Source: Lithobates sylvaticus | Taxonomy: Eukaryota; Chordata; Amphibia; Anura; Ranidae | NCBI GenBank assembly: GCA_028564925.1 | Contig: CM053027.1 | Coordinates: 239,296,715 to 239,360,714 of the forward strand | Length of the DNA stretch: 64,000 nt | Direction: 5' to 3' | Shown here: one piece after another, positions 11,039 through 21,640 of the stretch | Numbering within the stretch: the first letter of the stretch is position 1 | Layout of the letters: every line of letters begins with the position of its first letter | Notes under the pieces: generated by a model | What the model saw: the letters and a program-made list of their open reading frames with translations, nothing else | What the model was told of the DNA's origin: nothing | The model's database searches: none | Position numbers and translations under genes: made by a program

Positions 11039-11113
11039 ATATAAAGGGGACTGCACTGTAAAGGGCCACTGTAATCATTGCAGTGCCCCTTTACAGTGCA
11101 GTTCCCTTTATAT
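11039..11113. other. Near-perfect hairpin inside the hAT element
   Basis: atataaaggggactgcactg and the following taaagggccactg pair with cagtgcccctttacagtgca and gttccctttatat, leaving a loop of about nine bases. The stem is about 32 bp with two or three mismatches. Confidence 0.8.
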
Positions 11114-12019
11114 CACCATGTCCATGCACATTACAGTGTGGAGGACCGACACCAGCCACCCCTGCGAATGTCTAACAAACAACACCCCTTACCCCCCCCC
11201 CCCCCCGCGGTCCCTGGGAAAGTTGGCTGCTCAGTCTAAAATGCCCGGACCTATTTTTTGTCCCAGTCCGGGCCTGCCCCCAACAATACACCGACCCATC
11301 TTTCAACATTTACTAAATAAACATTTACTTCTTGACACATGGCGTGAAAAACATCCTAGGAAAAAAACAAATATACTCACTATTCTCACCCACACAAACA
11401 ATTCTCCCGTATTGATCACCTACTCGTTAATATCAACTTCTCACCACTTATACTTGACTCACATATAATCCCTTGCACCTGGTCTGACCACAATGCAACA
11501 TTGACTACTTTCTCCTCTCTTATTCCTAAACCTAATCACCATATCTGGAATATAAACGATAGCTTACTAGCACTCCCAACTTACAGGCAGGACATAGAAA
11601 AATCCATTGAAGAATATATAACAAATAATACTTCAATAGATATAAATCCACTGAGACTTTGGGAAGCCCTCAAACCAACAAAAAGAGGAGTTTGCATTAG
11701 CCATGCTTCTTACCATCAAAAACAAAATAAACTAATTCAAAAACAACTGGACGAAGCATTTTACAAAGCATCTGAAAACTTTCAAAATACACCCTCCCCA
11801 GTCGGCTGAAAAAATTCTACGTAAAGCTAAACACACGCTATATATGAAAGCAAATAAACCTACCACATTCCTAGCTTTGGCTCTACGTAGATCTGAGCAT
11901 CTTCGGAAACCTATCCGACTGCAAAACATACCTATACTAGTAATCCACTAAAGATCGTAAATGAATTCTGCAGAAAACTCAATGACCTATATAGGGATAC
12001 CCACAAATTTGACCAAACT

Positions 12020-12625
12020 CAGGTATAGGAGTTTGCCCCAGGTTGTTGAATTCACTGGAGAATTACCAATAAGTATTGGCATGTCCTGTCCATGGACCCA
12101 ACCATTGGTCCATTTGTTAGCAAAAATCCATCATTCACGTTGAAGCGGGCAAGATCTCTCAAAGATCATTTGGTCTCCAGTGAATTCAACAACCTGGGGC
12201 GACGAGATCCTTGCAAATACCCAGGTACTTTTACCTGTGGTGGCTGCAATTACTGCCGTTATATGAACACGGCGCGTAATGTGATACTTCCCAACGGTGA
12301 ACCCTACCGCCCCAAACACTATGCTAACTGTCAGACAGCAGGTGTGGTGTGACTGTCGATGCTTCTATGTAGGCAAAACGATTCAGCAATTTTGGTGTCG
12401 CGCCTATCGACATATTTTGTCAATACAGACGCGCAATCCTTCCTTTAGGAAGACATGTCACAAACATACATAATGACATCATCACAAAGATATCTTTTCT
12501 TATATTGGATAGGATGCATTCGGAAATAAGAGGTGGGGATACTCACAAACTACTCCTACAATCAGAACAGTGATGGATATTTTGCTTAAATGCGACAAAA
12601 CCACCAGTTTTAAATGGAGCGATTT
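12020..12625 (+). mobile_element. Penelope-like element, C-terminal GIY-YIG endonuclease part
   Basis: Plus-strand translation shows LKRARSLKDHLV, then FTCGGCNYCRYM, a cysteine cluster, then DCRCFYVGKTIQQFWCRAYRH (split by a frame change) and later RGGDTHKLLLQSEQ. The YVGKT phrase and the two cysteine pairs before it are characteristic of the GIY-YIG domain of Penelope-like retroelements (Neptune/Poseidon type). The piece lacks the reverse transcriptase, has frame changes, and abuts the L1 fragment on its left. Confidence 0.8.
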
Positions 12626-13893
12626 CCTATAGACCCTTCCTGGAGGGCTTCTCGTCCGGGGGTTCTGAGTGGGAACCCCTTGAATGAAGGAATTATGTGA
12701 ACGGATCTGTCAAAAATCTTTAGATAACATTTTTGAGGGTTCTGTACTGCAGAATGGCAGTCTGGTCCCCTTAAAAATTAAAAGTTATACCTTTCTTCTT
12801 TTTTTGGGGGGGGAGAAAAAAAATAAAAATCTTTGTTTAATAGTGTATATATGGGCTCTTATGTAATTTGAATATGTATCAATTAACTTTTCTTTTTTCC
12901 AATTAAACTTTTTTCTGTATGTACTTGATGTATAACCAACTTTTATTGTATGGCATATATCTTGGAATTTCCAGTTTATTAATCAGTGCAATACTTTTTC
13001 CAAGCTCTCCATGATATCATTGTACATTTCATCCAGTGGATTATACTGTCGGTTTCCCTACAGCTGCTATGAAATCGGGGGACCATCCAGGTAGGGAGTT
13101 CTATTCAGCTTTATAATTCCTATTATTAATTGTCCTTTACTCTATCCCAGCTCAGATTCAAGGTTCCACTCGGCGCCAGGGGGGGCTGTTGCATGTCTTA
13201 TTGACATGCGCGGCCTCCTTTAATTTCCGGCAGTTTGTTTGTATGGTTGCCATGCTAATGAACACGCCGAGTCGGTGTCATGGGAGGATGACCTGGGGCG
13301 ACACTACACATACAATGTGCGGCTCCGTTTCTTACGGAGCAGCATCACGTAGGTATGCCTCACAGCATCCTACTCTAAAACCATCCAAGCTGGCCACTCG
13401 TTGGGCGGCGTGGTGGTGACACCGCGCGCAGTCCACTCGGGGGGGGCGCTCACCTAGCGGGGACACGCCTTCTCTTAAGGCTTTTTCAAACACAGCTGAT
13501 TAGGTTAAACAGAGAGTGACGCCTGTATTTAACAGGCACACTGCAAGTATTTCCTCCTGCCTGCAGCTGATCACAGAACTGTGTTATACATCTAAACCCG
13601 GCTTGGTAAGTTGGCTAAGGGACAATACAATTTGCACTAAATATTGCTTATACACAAGCTTCAGTGCTTAGAGAGCTAATAGTCTGTCTCTCTATATTTT
13701 TGATATGCTTAGATCTCCTAATATCATAATCCTAGAGTGAGGCTATACTAGAATCCTCACTCTATTGTTGGAAGGACTATTCAAGCCGGATGTTTCTGTG
13801 TTTTTTTCACACCTGTGATCATATACAGCACAAGTCAGGAGTGAGGGTATGCTCTCTGTTTTCTATTATCATTTTATTTTTATTGCTCTATGC
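12626..13893 (+). other. Probable untranslated tail of the Penelope-like element
   Basis: No open frame of note. A G/A-rich run lies at 12803-12825. A GC-rich block at about 13150-13470 (cggcgccagggggg, cgccgagtcggtgtc, gggcggcgtgg) resembles a promoter or terminal region of a retroelement. Assignment to the Penelope copy rests on position only. Confidence 0.3.
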
Positions 13894-14029
13894 CAGTGAT
13901 GGCGAACCTTGGCACCCCAGATGTTTTGGAACTACATTTCCCATGATGCTCCACTACACTGCAGAGTGCATGAGCATCAATGGAAATGTAGTTCCAAAAC
14001 ATCTGGGGTGCCAAGGTTCGCCATCACTG
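13894..14029. mobile_element. 136-bp hairpin hAT MITE
   Basis: The element begins CAGTGATGGCGAACCTTGGC and ends with its inverted copy. The arms match over about 57 bases with one or two differences, so the whole element is one long palindrome around a short loop. It is flanked by the exact 8-bp duplication CTCTATGC (13886-13893 and 14030-14037). Confidence 0.95.
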
Positions 14030-14735
14030 CTCTATGCAGTCCAAATCAGCCTGCCTTTGATATAGCATAATTTAGCATTGACCTATTATGTACCCACAAG
14101 GTCTGTTGGATGTCCATCACATGCTATTCCCCTTTTTTGTATCTTTTAGTGATCCGGCGAAGAGGTGAACCACCTGCTTCCCTGGTCCTTACACCTTACT
14201 ATACGAATATAGACGTGTTCTATGGGGGTGCCCTTTGTGTAACCTTGTTGACGGCTGGGATCGTTTGCCCATCTGGGAAAATTAGGATCCACACATGGGA
14301 CTTGTCCCTGTTTGCTAGTCCCTTTTTTTTTTTTTCACACATTCTGATTCCCACCCCTGTTCTTGTTGTCTCCTGATTCGTGTGGAGCTGTGGCAGATCG
14401 ACTTTTTCAGTGGATGTTATAAGATGCTTTGGAGAAGCTCACTGTCCATATATATGGTTAGTACTTTTAGATGTACTTTTCTGTGGTGTAAAAAATGATT
14501 ATGCACTGTATATTTATATATATGGTTATTCCTCTAAATTGCCATGCATTATACATACTTACAGATATTGTTCTGTCTTTTTCTTTTGTGTTTTATTGTC
14601 TTATTACAGACCTGCTTGTTGTTGTGACCAAAAAGACTACCCCTGAAGAAGAGGTCAACCCTAAACTATACCTCGAAACATCGGGTTATCTCTATTGTTA
14701 TAAAACTTTTTCTCAATAGAGTTGGTTCAAATTGT
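14030..14735 (+). repeat. Retroelement-derived tail region (continuation of 12626-13893)
   Basis: Ends in a block containing cctgaagaagaggtcaac and cgaaacatcgggttat at about 14643-14690, a kind of sequence commonly found at termini of Penelope-like and related retroelements in amphibians. No coding region. Confidence 0.35.
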
Positions 14736-14904
14736 CTCATGTATATGTTCCATACTTTTTATATACATCCATTTTAGATGTTAAATGTGATAGTTCAAAA
14801 AACTTTTTACAGTTTTCTATCAATAAATACTCTTTTAAAAATTATTTTCATACATTCTTATTACTATTTGAGTGCCAGCAACCCAATTTAAAATCCCACT
14901 GAGG

Positions 14905-15080
14905 ACATACGCTCTTGTTGGAGTGATCGTTTTCTAGTTAAATAGGGATGTGGGCTAGCTGATGCACTATTTGCATACAGGGCGGACACCAACTTTCTCT
15001 TATTTCCAAACGTAAAGCATGCCCCCTTGTCCTCTGTGATGACCTTAAAGTAAATATATGGACTACTTATGTATTTAGAT
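14905..15080 (-). mobile_element. Eroded CR1/L2-like LINE fragment
   Basis: ccaaacgtaaagcatgccccc, then cttgtcctctgtg and atatatggac, match 63790-63875 (ccagacgtaaagagtgccccc and following) in the same orientation. That region is the minus-strand LINE copy at the window end. Only about 170 bases survive. Confidence 0.65.
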
Positions 15081-15227
15081 TCTCCACGGCAGCAGACAGG
15101 TTGGAGAGCTGGAAAAGGAAAGACCAGGAGAACGAGTGCAGAGGAAGGTTTCCAATTGTATGATGAGCTTCTTCGTGCTGAGGACCATGCCATTATTCAG
15201 CACTGCACAACTAGCTAGGGAGAGGAG

Positions 15228-15420
15228 ATGAGCGCTGCGGGGGGTACCAAAGGAGCAGGGGGGGAAAGGGGGGCACAGGGGGAACAGAGGCGCACGGGGG
15301 GGGGGACCAGAGGAGCACGGGATGGGGAGGGCCAAGGGGGGAACCAGAGGAGGGGGGGGACCAGAGGCGCACAAGGAAGCCAGCAGAGCGCGGGGGGGCA
15401 GAGAAGCACGGGGAGGGGAC
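15228..15420 (+). repeat. G-rich degenerate minisatellite
   Basis: Runs of 3-8 G recur with accagaggagcacgg and ggcgcac motifs. The strand bias is strong, and several stretches meet the G3+N1-7 pattern for G-quadruplexes. Open frames on both strands (proline-rich on the minus strand) are by-products. Confidence 0.75.
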
Positions 15421-15429
15421 ACACTACTG

Positions 15430-17233
15430 ACTCAACAGCTATGGCCTGGGATTTTCCCACTTTACTGCTAAATCCCCCTGTCTATTTTGTTAGCTGCCCT
15501 GCTTGCCCTGGTTCGCCCGTGTGAAAGAGGCCTTACACTGACAAATTTCTGAATGCTGGAGAAGCCACTATCCATGGGCATAGCGTCAGGGGTCGCAATC
15601 GCAACCCCACTTGTGCTCCCAAGGTACCTCCCTGCAACATTGGACAGGAGGGGTGGCATTTACTAGAACCAATTACCTATATAGTCTTCCTGCAGCAGCT
15701 AAATAATGGCTTCTCCTCCTCTACCACCAGTATTCAGCTGCTGCAGAAGGAAAATACAGGTGATCCATGCCCCCTGGAGCCCAATGCAGGAGTGCCGGAA
15801 CAAGTTGCTTGACATGGGTGTGCTAGTACGGGTACCAGTCACACCTGCCCTGCATCTCTTCCAGGGTCCAAAATGCTGCAATTGCATCTCACGGTAGAGC
15901 AGACTGAAGCCTCCGCCTCCTCGGCTCTGACATTACACAGGAAAAGGAGACGGGGAGGAGAGACAGCACTCTGCATCTGCACTGATCTGAGGTCTGACTG
16001 TAAGAGGTTTAATGGAGCCTTGCAGAGGAGGTGGACTTGGTGACCAGGAAGGTCGGGTTGGGGGCGCATGGGCAGGTAACACAGTTTCATGCTGCCAGGA
16101 GGGGGGGAGGGGTAAGAGGACATGTGCTAGGGGGTGATTTGGAAGGAGAGAGGACTTGTGCTAGAAGGGGGGGGGTTTAGATTTGAAGTCTGACCTACCC
16201 CCCCTCTTAACACAAGTCTTCTTCCCTACCAAATCACCCACTAGCACATGTCCTCATCCCCCCCCCCCCTTAAATCAAAAGAGATGCCATAGAGGCAACT
16301 GGGACCCTGGGCACCCCGCATGAGATACACAGCAATTGTCGCTGGTGACCACGCTAGCACGTCTCTGCCAGAAAACTGACACATCCAGTGCCCTATTGAC
16401 ATCATCCACTGCCCTATTGGCTACACAGTTCCAAGCAGAGAACACTAGGCAGAAAAGCTGGTAATGCCTATAGCAGAGAGGGGAGTTATATGCCAGAAGG
16501 GACTGCCTATAGGGGGTGCTGTATTCTTTTCTGCCTAGTGTCTACTACTTATGTAAGTGGCAATATACCCCTACGGTCAAAATTCAGAAGAGCTGTGTCC
16601 ATCAATGAACATAGTAGAAATTAAAGCCTGCTAGATCACTTCATGCTGGCTGCTTTTGCAGGGATAGCTATGTAAAACATTAAAAATAAGTGACTATACT
16701 ATTTAAAATCCGGTAACACACGGTCTCACCCTGCTCTGCAAATGCTCAGTTGCTCTCTAATTTTCAGTACTGTGCAGAAAATGTAGAGGCCGATCTGCTG
16801 ACAGCCTCAAGATTTACTGCTGCTCAGTGGCTCTGGGCTTCAGCAAAATAGCAGCCTTCAGCAAGAACAAACCGCAACAATGCTGGAGACAGTTTAAATC
16901 ACACACTAATTTAACTATCACATACCGAGACCACTACTTATTTACCGCATGCATTTAACAGTTTAATGCCTTTTCATGCAATATTTACCAAGCGTTTTCA
17001 GTGTAACTATTGCAAAATGGCAAAGTGAATTGACAGTTTCAAGATCGCATGCAATATTTAGGGAAAATGTATCCAGACACCTAAATACTGCATGCGATCT
17101 GCTTTAGTGAATGGAGCCCAATATTTTCATCACGTTGTTATGGGTAAAGTTCCACTTTAATTAGAATCCAGCTTACCCACCGGGCATGAACCGAGCAATC
17201 CTGACTCTGGAATGGCGCCACTCTGACGATACC
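15430..17233 (+). repeat. Long dispersed repeat, short copy (relative at 34590-37692)
   Basis: Runs in parallel with 34590-37692: ctcaacagctat, the block from tctgaatgctggagaagcc to ttgcttgacatgggtgtg, the stretch tgatctgaggtctgactg, then aacactaggcagaaaagctgg and the end at catgaaccgagcaatcctg. The second copy has about 700 extra bases near its start and a further stretch in the middle. The last 600 bases also resemble 44370-44765 and 59340-59760, so this is a repeat family rather than a private segmental duplication. No protein recognised. Confidence 0.75.
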
Positions 17234-17239
17234 AAGGTG

Positions 17240-17645
17240 GTATAGAATTCCAACCTTACTCTAAAAAAATGTCCACATCAATTTCCCCCTGCCCCAAAGC
17301 ACCCCCCCATGTTGAGGGCATGTGGCCTGGTATGGTTAAGGAGGGGGCGCTCACTCTCCCCCCCCTTTTTCTGACCTGCCGGGCTGCATGCTACCATGGG
17401 GGTCTTGTATGGATTTTGGGGGGGGGGGGCATTCTTTTTCTTTTTTTTGGCATGGGGTTCCCCTCCAAATCCATACCAGACCTAAAGGGCTTGGTTTCGA
17501 TTAGGTGGGGGGACCTCACGTCGTTTTTTTTCCCGCTTTTTTTTTTTGCCGACAATCTTTTTTTTTACATTCAGCTGTCAGCAGGGAACCCTGCTGATAA
17601 CTCATTGGCTGTGAAGGACGCGGCAGCGACCAGCCGTGTACTTCA
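17240..17645. repeat. Repeat block with ccatacc/ggtatgg motifs and G/T homopolymers
   Basis: tggtatggttaagg, gtatggattttgggg and aaatccataccagacc recur in inverted and direct forms, flanked by G, C and T runs. Related phrases occur at 46190-46260 and 57850-57920. Non-coding; class unknown. Confidence 0.5.
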
Positions 17646-17649
17646 TTAG

Positions 17650-17915
17650 CAACCAACTATACACAGTGTGAAAAAAAAGAAACATGCAAAACGCATGTAA
17701 AAACGCATCAATAACGCAACACTTGCATTTTTCCTGCGGGTTCATTGAAGTCTATTACACGCAAAACGTAATCAGCTGCGGGAAAAAAAAGTTCCTGACC
17801 CTTTCCAAAAACGCATAGATGTGAACGTGTACTATAGGAAAGCATGTTAAATGGACTGCAATGCATTTCTGCAAAATGCACTAAAAAACGCATAGGTGTG
17901 AACAGAGTTAAAAGG
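17650..17915. repeat. MITE-like repeat (relative of 2880-3205)
   Basis: Carries aaaacgcat blocks, ctgaccctttccaaaaacgca and a closing aacgcataggtgtgaac. It shares these in inverse order with 2880-3205. Terminal repeats are not clean. Confidence 0.5.
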
Positions 17916-17939
17916 TTAAAAAAATCGAAATCGTTTGCT

Positions 17940-18866
17940 CATCTTAAAGCAGAGAAAAGATGCCTATTTTCTTGAGGACACTAACAAAAAAATGAGGCAT
18001 GCTGGGAGTGGGAAGAAATATACTGGGCTGTCCTATAGCTTTGCATTGCCAGTGTCCGATCTCCTGAAGGCAGCACAATAACCCAATGTTCCTGAAAAAA
18101 AAGTTTCTGTGTCCCATAAAGTTTGATTAAGAAAGTGAAAAAAACCTTAAGTCATCCTATATTTACCATTATAATAAAATAAAACCCCTAAGGCTGGCTT
18201 TACAACTTTACAGGGTGACAACAAATCTGCCCTGCAATGCATCATACTGTACATGCCATGCTTCGTGGCTCACTGAAAAAAACAAAAAAAAAACAAAGTG
18301 CAAGTACCTTTATTGTAATTTGCTCTGCACTGGAAGCTAATTGTTGGGCTCATGTTCCCTTCCTTGCTGCCCCCTATCCCGCCTCAAGAAAAATACCTTT
18401 TTCTGGTGTCTTTGCTCTAGTGCAGTGATGTCACATGTCCCTTTTGCCTTCTTCCTTCAGCAGAGGGGGGTGCCACAGGGAGCAGTAGCTCTCTATAGCC
18501 TTCACCTACAAGTCCAGGGCGAAGGGGGAGGGGTACAGCCTTAACATTCAGGGCTTAGAGGAAGGGAATTAAATGACACTGGGCTTTGATGCAGCACATG
18601 AAATATTGTACTATATTGCATGTGTAGTAATGCATCACTAGAGACCAGAAAGGTGTGAAAAAGCGCCCAAAATATTCTCAATACTCTAATGTATGTGGGG
18701 ATACATAATATGTGTAGTAAATATGCATCATAAGGTTTTGTATGTGTGCATAGTGTGTGTCTGCACTGTTTGTGTATAGGGGTGTATTTTATTTAAATAT
18801 TATATATTTAACTTTTTATTTTTTTGCTTCACTTACAATAATTACTATCACCGGGGGGTGACAAGT
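17940..18866. other. Unassigned, mostly intronic DNA
   Basis: Lies within the inferred long intron of the CCP gene. A weak repeat edge (aggcatgctgggag) is present near 17995. I see no exon, array or terminal repeat in the rest. Confidence 0.4.
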
Positions 18867-18874
18867 TTCCTGGT

Positions 18875-19754
18875 CAGGGCCACTAATAGGGGGCGGGGGG
18901 ACCACCGGTCCTCCTGTAGGGGGCCCCCGCACACAGAGGGTACTGGGCAGCAGGAGGATCAGTGGAGAACAATGCCCTCCATGTCTCTCATCCTGGTATC
19001 TCCCCCTCTCCCTCCCGCCGGCTGTTAGCTGCTGGGTGAGAGACATGAAGGGATGGTGAGCCTGGCCGGCCGCCGCTGACCTCCTTTCCCCACCCACACT
19101 CACAGCTGGAACAAGAAGACAGGAGGCTGGAGAAGAGAGGAGACATCCAGGAGGAGGTGCACTGTGTTGTGCTCTCCTTCCTATCAGAAGAGCATTCCAC
19201 TATACAGCACATGAGATTGCGGATTGCTGTTACCGTAGATCACATTGCACTGCATATACACAGCGCCCCCTATCCAGATTTCCTGCTGCCAGGAGAAGAG
19301 CAGCCCTTGGAGGAGATAGAGAGCAGTGTGTGTGTACAGTGCAATGTGATCTACAGTAAGATCCGGTCTCATGTCCTGTATACTGTAGGTGATTGCTCTT
19401 CTAACAGGGCAGAACAGGACAGAACACAGCACACCTCCTGCTGGCTTTTAGGGAGGGGGGATATGTGCTAGGAGGAGGTGGAGGGTTGAACCAGGAGAGG
19501 GGATGATTGTGCTGGGGAATTTTTGGGAATTTGAGGGGGATTGAAGTAAGAAGGTTTGTGCTGGGAGGGGATTTTGTGACAGGAGTGGGTGGGGGAATTT
19601 AGGGGCCAATAGGAGAGATTAGTAGGGGGGGGGGATTTGTTCTGGCTGTGGGGAAAAAAAAATTGTGCTAGGATAGAGGGGGGGGGGGAGGGTGCGGTGG
19701 GGGGCCTCGTCAGGTAGACTATCCGTTTCTCTGTGATTCCTAACAGCGGCCCTG
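18875..19754. mobile_element. Non-autonomous hAT element, 880 bp
   Basis: Begins CAGGGCC and ends GGCCCTG, with the exact 8-bp duplication TTCCTGGT on both sides (18867-18874 and 19755-19762). The interior has an imperfect inverted pair (gtagatcacattgcactg near 19228 and cagtgcaatgtgatctac near 19337) and a G-rich right part with repeats of ggggatttgtgctagga type. No transposase. Confidence 0.9.
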
Positions 19755-19829
19755 TTCCTGGTAACAGTATATACTAGTGATTACAGCTCCTCTTTAGAAG
19801 ACATCAGGGTCTGCAAACATCTTCACTTA

Positions 19830-20431
19830 GGGCTCTTTCACACGGACGGACCGTATGTCCGTTTTCGGATGCAAAACGGACATACATGTATCCCTATGGG
19901 ATAGCGGGTGTCAGCGGATGAGCATCCGCTGACACCCGCTCTCGTCCGTGCCCACTATGCTCCGTTTCTGCAGACGGAGAAAAAAACCCAATTTTTTCAT
20001 CCGTCTGCAGAGCGGATCGGATGACGACGGACTCTACGGTCCGTCGTCACCCGATCTCACATAGGGGAGAGCGGCGCTCTGACAGGTCCGTCCCTGCACG
20101 GAGTGCAGAGACGGACCTGTGATCTTCCTGCTCAGCGGAGATCGCTCCGGCGATCCCCGCTGAGCAAGCGGCTATCCACGGGGCGGATCTGCACTGATCC
20201 GTCCCGTGTGAAAGAGCGTCCGTCGTCATCCGATCCGCTCTGCAGACGGATGAAAAAATTGGGTTTTCCTGCGTCTGCAGAAACGGAGCATAGCGGGCAC
20301 AGACGAGAGCGGGTGTCAGCGGATGCTTATCCGCTGACACCCGCTATCCCATAGGGATACATGTATGTCCGTTTTGCATCAGAAAACGGAAGGATGAAAA
20401 ACGGACATACGGTCCGTCCGTATAAGAGCCC
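19830..20431. mobile_element. 602-bp PIF/Harbinger-type foldback element
   Basis: Ends gggctctttcacacggacgg and ccgtccgtataagagccc, flanked by TTA on both sides (19827-19829 and 20432-20434). The two halves are inverted copies over nearly the whole length. Each arm also contains its own small stem, tgtcagcggatg paired with catccgctgacaccc. A fragment of the family lies at 563-692. Non-coding. Confidence 0.9.
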
Positions 20432-20449
20432 TTAGTGCTGACAAAAATT

Positions 20450-20696
20450 AATTAAAGTGGAAGTCCAGGCTTCCAAAAAATCTGCGACCACCCCATTCTA
20501 AGCCCTAACCGTCTTGTAAAGGAAAAAAATCTCCCCAGTAGCCTGTTTTAAGGGAAAGAGAGCAGCAACAATGGTTGCAGGGCCTGGGCGCTGACGTCAC
20601 CAATAGAATTACTTTGGGGCATGCCTTGTCTGCTGTCCCTCCTCTCCCCTGAAGCCACAGCTGGGAGCCAATCATGTGACCAGCGCCCTTATATTA
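20450..20696. repeat. MITE-like fragment (aaagtggaagtccagg edge)
   Basis: The edge attaaagtggaagtccaggc is of the kind seen at 45629 and 46312. The right edge was not identified. Confidence 0.4.
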
Positions 20697-21070
20697 TTAG
20701 GTACGTATGCATTGCTCCCACCTGTCCCTGATTTTGAGGGACTGTCCCTGATTTGGACTTTCCTCCTCATTTGTCCCTCATTTTGGCCTGATCCATATAG
20801 ATGTATATAAAATGCACTTTTTATCTATCAAAAAGTGTTCCCCAGTGCTAAACCTTTCATCTGCTTTCTAAATTGCTGCATTTGTAAATTCCAAAAGCCA
20901 ATATAAAAAGGAAAAGTAGTGGTAAAAAAAGCACTTGTGCGTTTAACCAATCTTGTTTTTTTGTACAATTCTCCTTTAAGGGGGCATGGCAGGGGGAGTG
21001 TCCTATGCATGCACACTTTTGCTGATAGGTGTCCAGCATTCCCATCTTAAAAAGTTGGGAGGTATGTGTA
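20697..21070. repeat. DNA-element remnant with ctcccacctgtccc / gttgggagg ends
   Basis: gctcccacctgtccctgatt at 20713 and aaaagttgggaggtatg at 21050 form loosely inverted ends. tgtccctgatt and tgtccctcatt recur three times near the left end. Non-autonomous. Confidence 0.5.
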
Positions 21071-21132
21071 TGCACGTCTCTCCTTTACAGGATAATTAGT
21101 ATAGGGCTTAGAATGGGGATGGGAGCAGGTTT

Positions 21133-21640
21133 AAAGTGGTTGTAAACCTATTTTATTTTTTTAAACCACCTGCAAGACAAAGCCATAATGAGCTAGTATG
21201 ACTAGCATACTAGCTCATTATGCATCACTTACCTTAGATCGGGGCCCCCGAAGCCGTCCTCGTCTCCCCCTCCAGCCGCAGCCATCTCTCCACAGATACC
21301 CGGAAAGTTACTTCCGGGTATCGCCGCTCTGACCAATCACAGCACCGCTGCGGCGATGTGATTGGCCGGAGCAGCAAAGACATCGCTCCGCACATGCGCG
21401 CGGGAGACGTCAAATTCGGCAAGGCCGGATTTGTGAATGGGGATTAGCCCTGTGAATGCACCGTTGTCTACGGCGCGCATGCGCTGTAGACAACGTTGCA
21501 AAACTTTTTGCCAAATATCTCCTAAACCGTCTAGGTTTAGCAGATATTTCAAATATCTCCTAAACCGTCTAGGTTTAGCAGATATTTCTTGTACCTACAG
21601 GTAAGCCTTAATCTAGGCTTACCTGTAGGTGTTTGTACAG
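21133..21640. repeat. MITE with several internal palindromes
   Basis: Starts taaagtggttgtaaacc. Contains agctagtatg/catactagct, acccggaagttacttccgggt-like and cgcatgcg palindromes, then two tandem copies of a 37-base block at 21514-21587, then aggcttacctgtagg paired with cctacaggtaagcct. The right terminal repeat was not found. Confidence 0.55.

Larger units (their letters stand above)
9296..11276. mobile_element. Non-autonomous hAT element carrying a minisatellite
   Basis: Inverted ends CAGGCCCGGACTGG (left) and CCAGTCCGGGCCTG (right) are perfect over 14 bases. The flanking 8-bp duplication CCCCCAAC (9288-9295 and 11277-11284) is exact, as hAT elements make. The insertion interrupts the L1 endonuclease fragment. 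The interior holds no transposase; it has a GC-rich left part, a 1.06-kb minisatellite and a hairpin near the right end. The intact ends and target duplication indicate a fairly recent insertion. Confidence 0.93.
9058..12018 (+). mobile_element. L1-like LINE, endonuclease part of ORF2, split by a hAT element
   Basis: From about 9063 the plus strand encodes a phrase of the type DPEGRYLLLQG, then EITVVSYYAPN and GTLIMCGDSNQV, the conserved core of the L1 apurinic-like endonuclease. Coding resumes after 11284 with a frame containing WREKHPRKK. It continues at about 11460-11800 with SDHNAT and then LWEALKPTKRGVCISH, the usual stretch between endonuclease and reverse transcriptase. The two parts join across the hAT insertion at 9296-11276. 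The fragment has several frame breaks and stops near 11807, then peters out at about 12018, where Penelope-derived DNA begins. No reverse-transcriptase core is present. Confidence 0.8.

Noticed and set aside
9722-11078. Long open frames (360-444 codons) on both strands
   Set aside because: They are produced by a stop-free minisatellite unit; both strands and several frames are open at once and the peptides are pure repeats.
15430-17233. Segmental duplication of a host gene
   Set aside because: No exon found, and pieces recur at 44.2-44.8 and 59.3-59.9 kb, so a dispersed repeat family explains it better.
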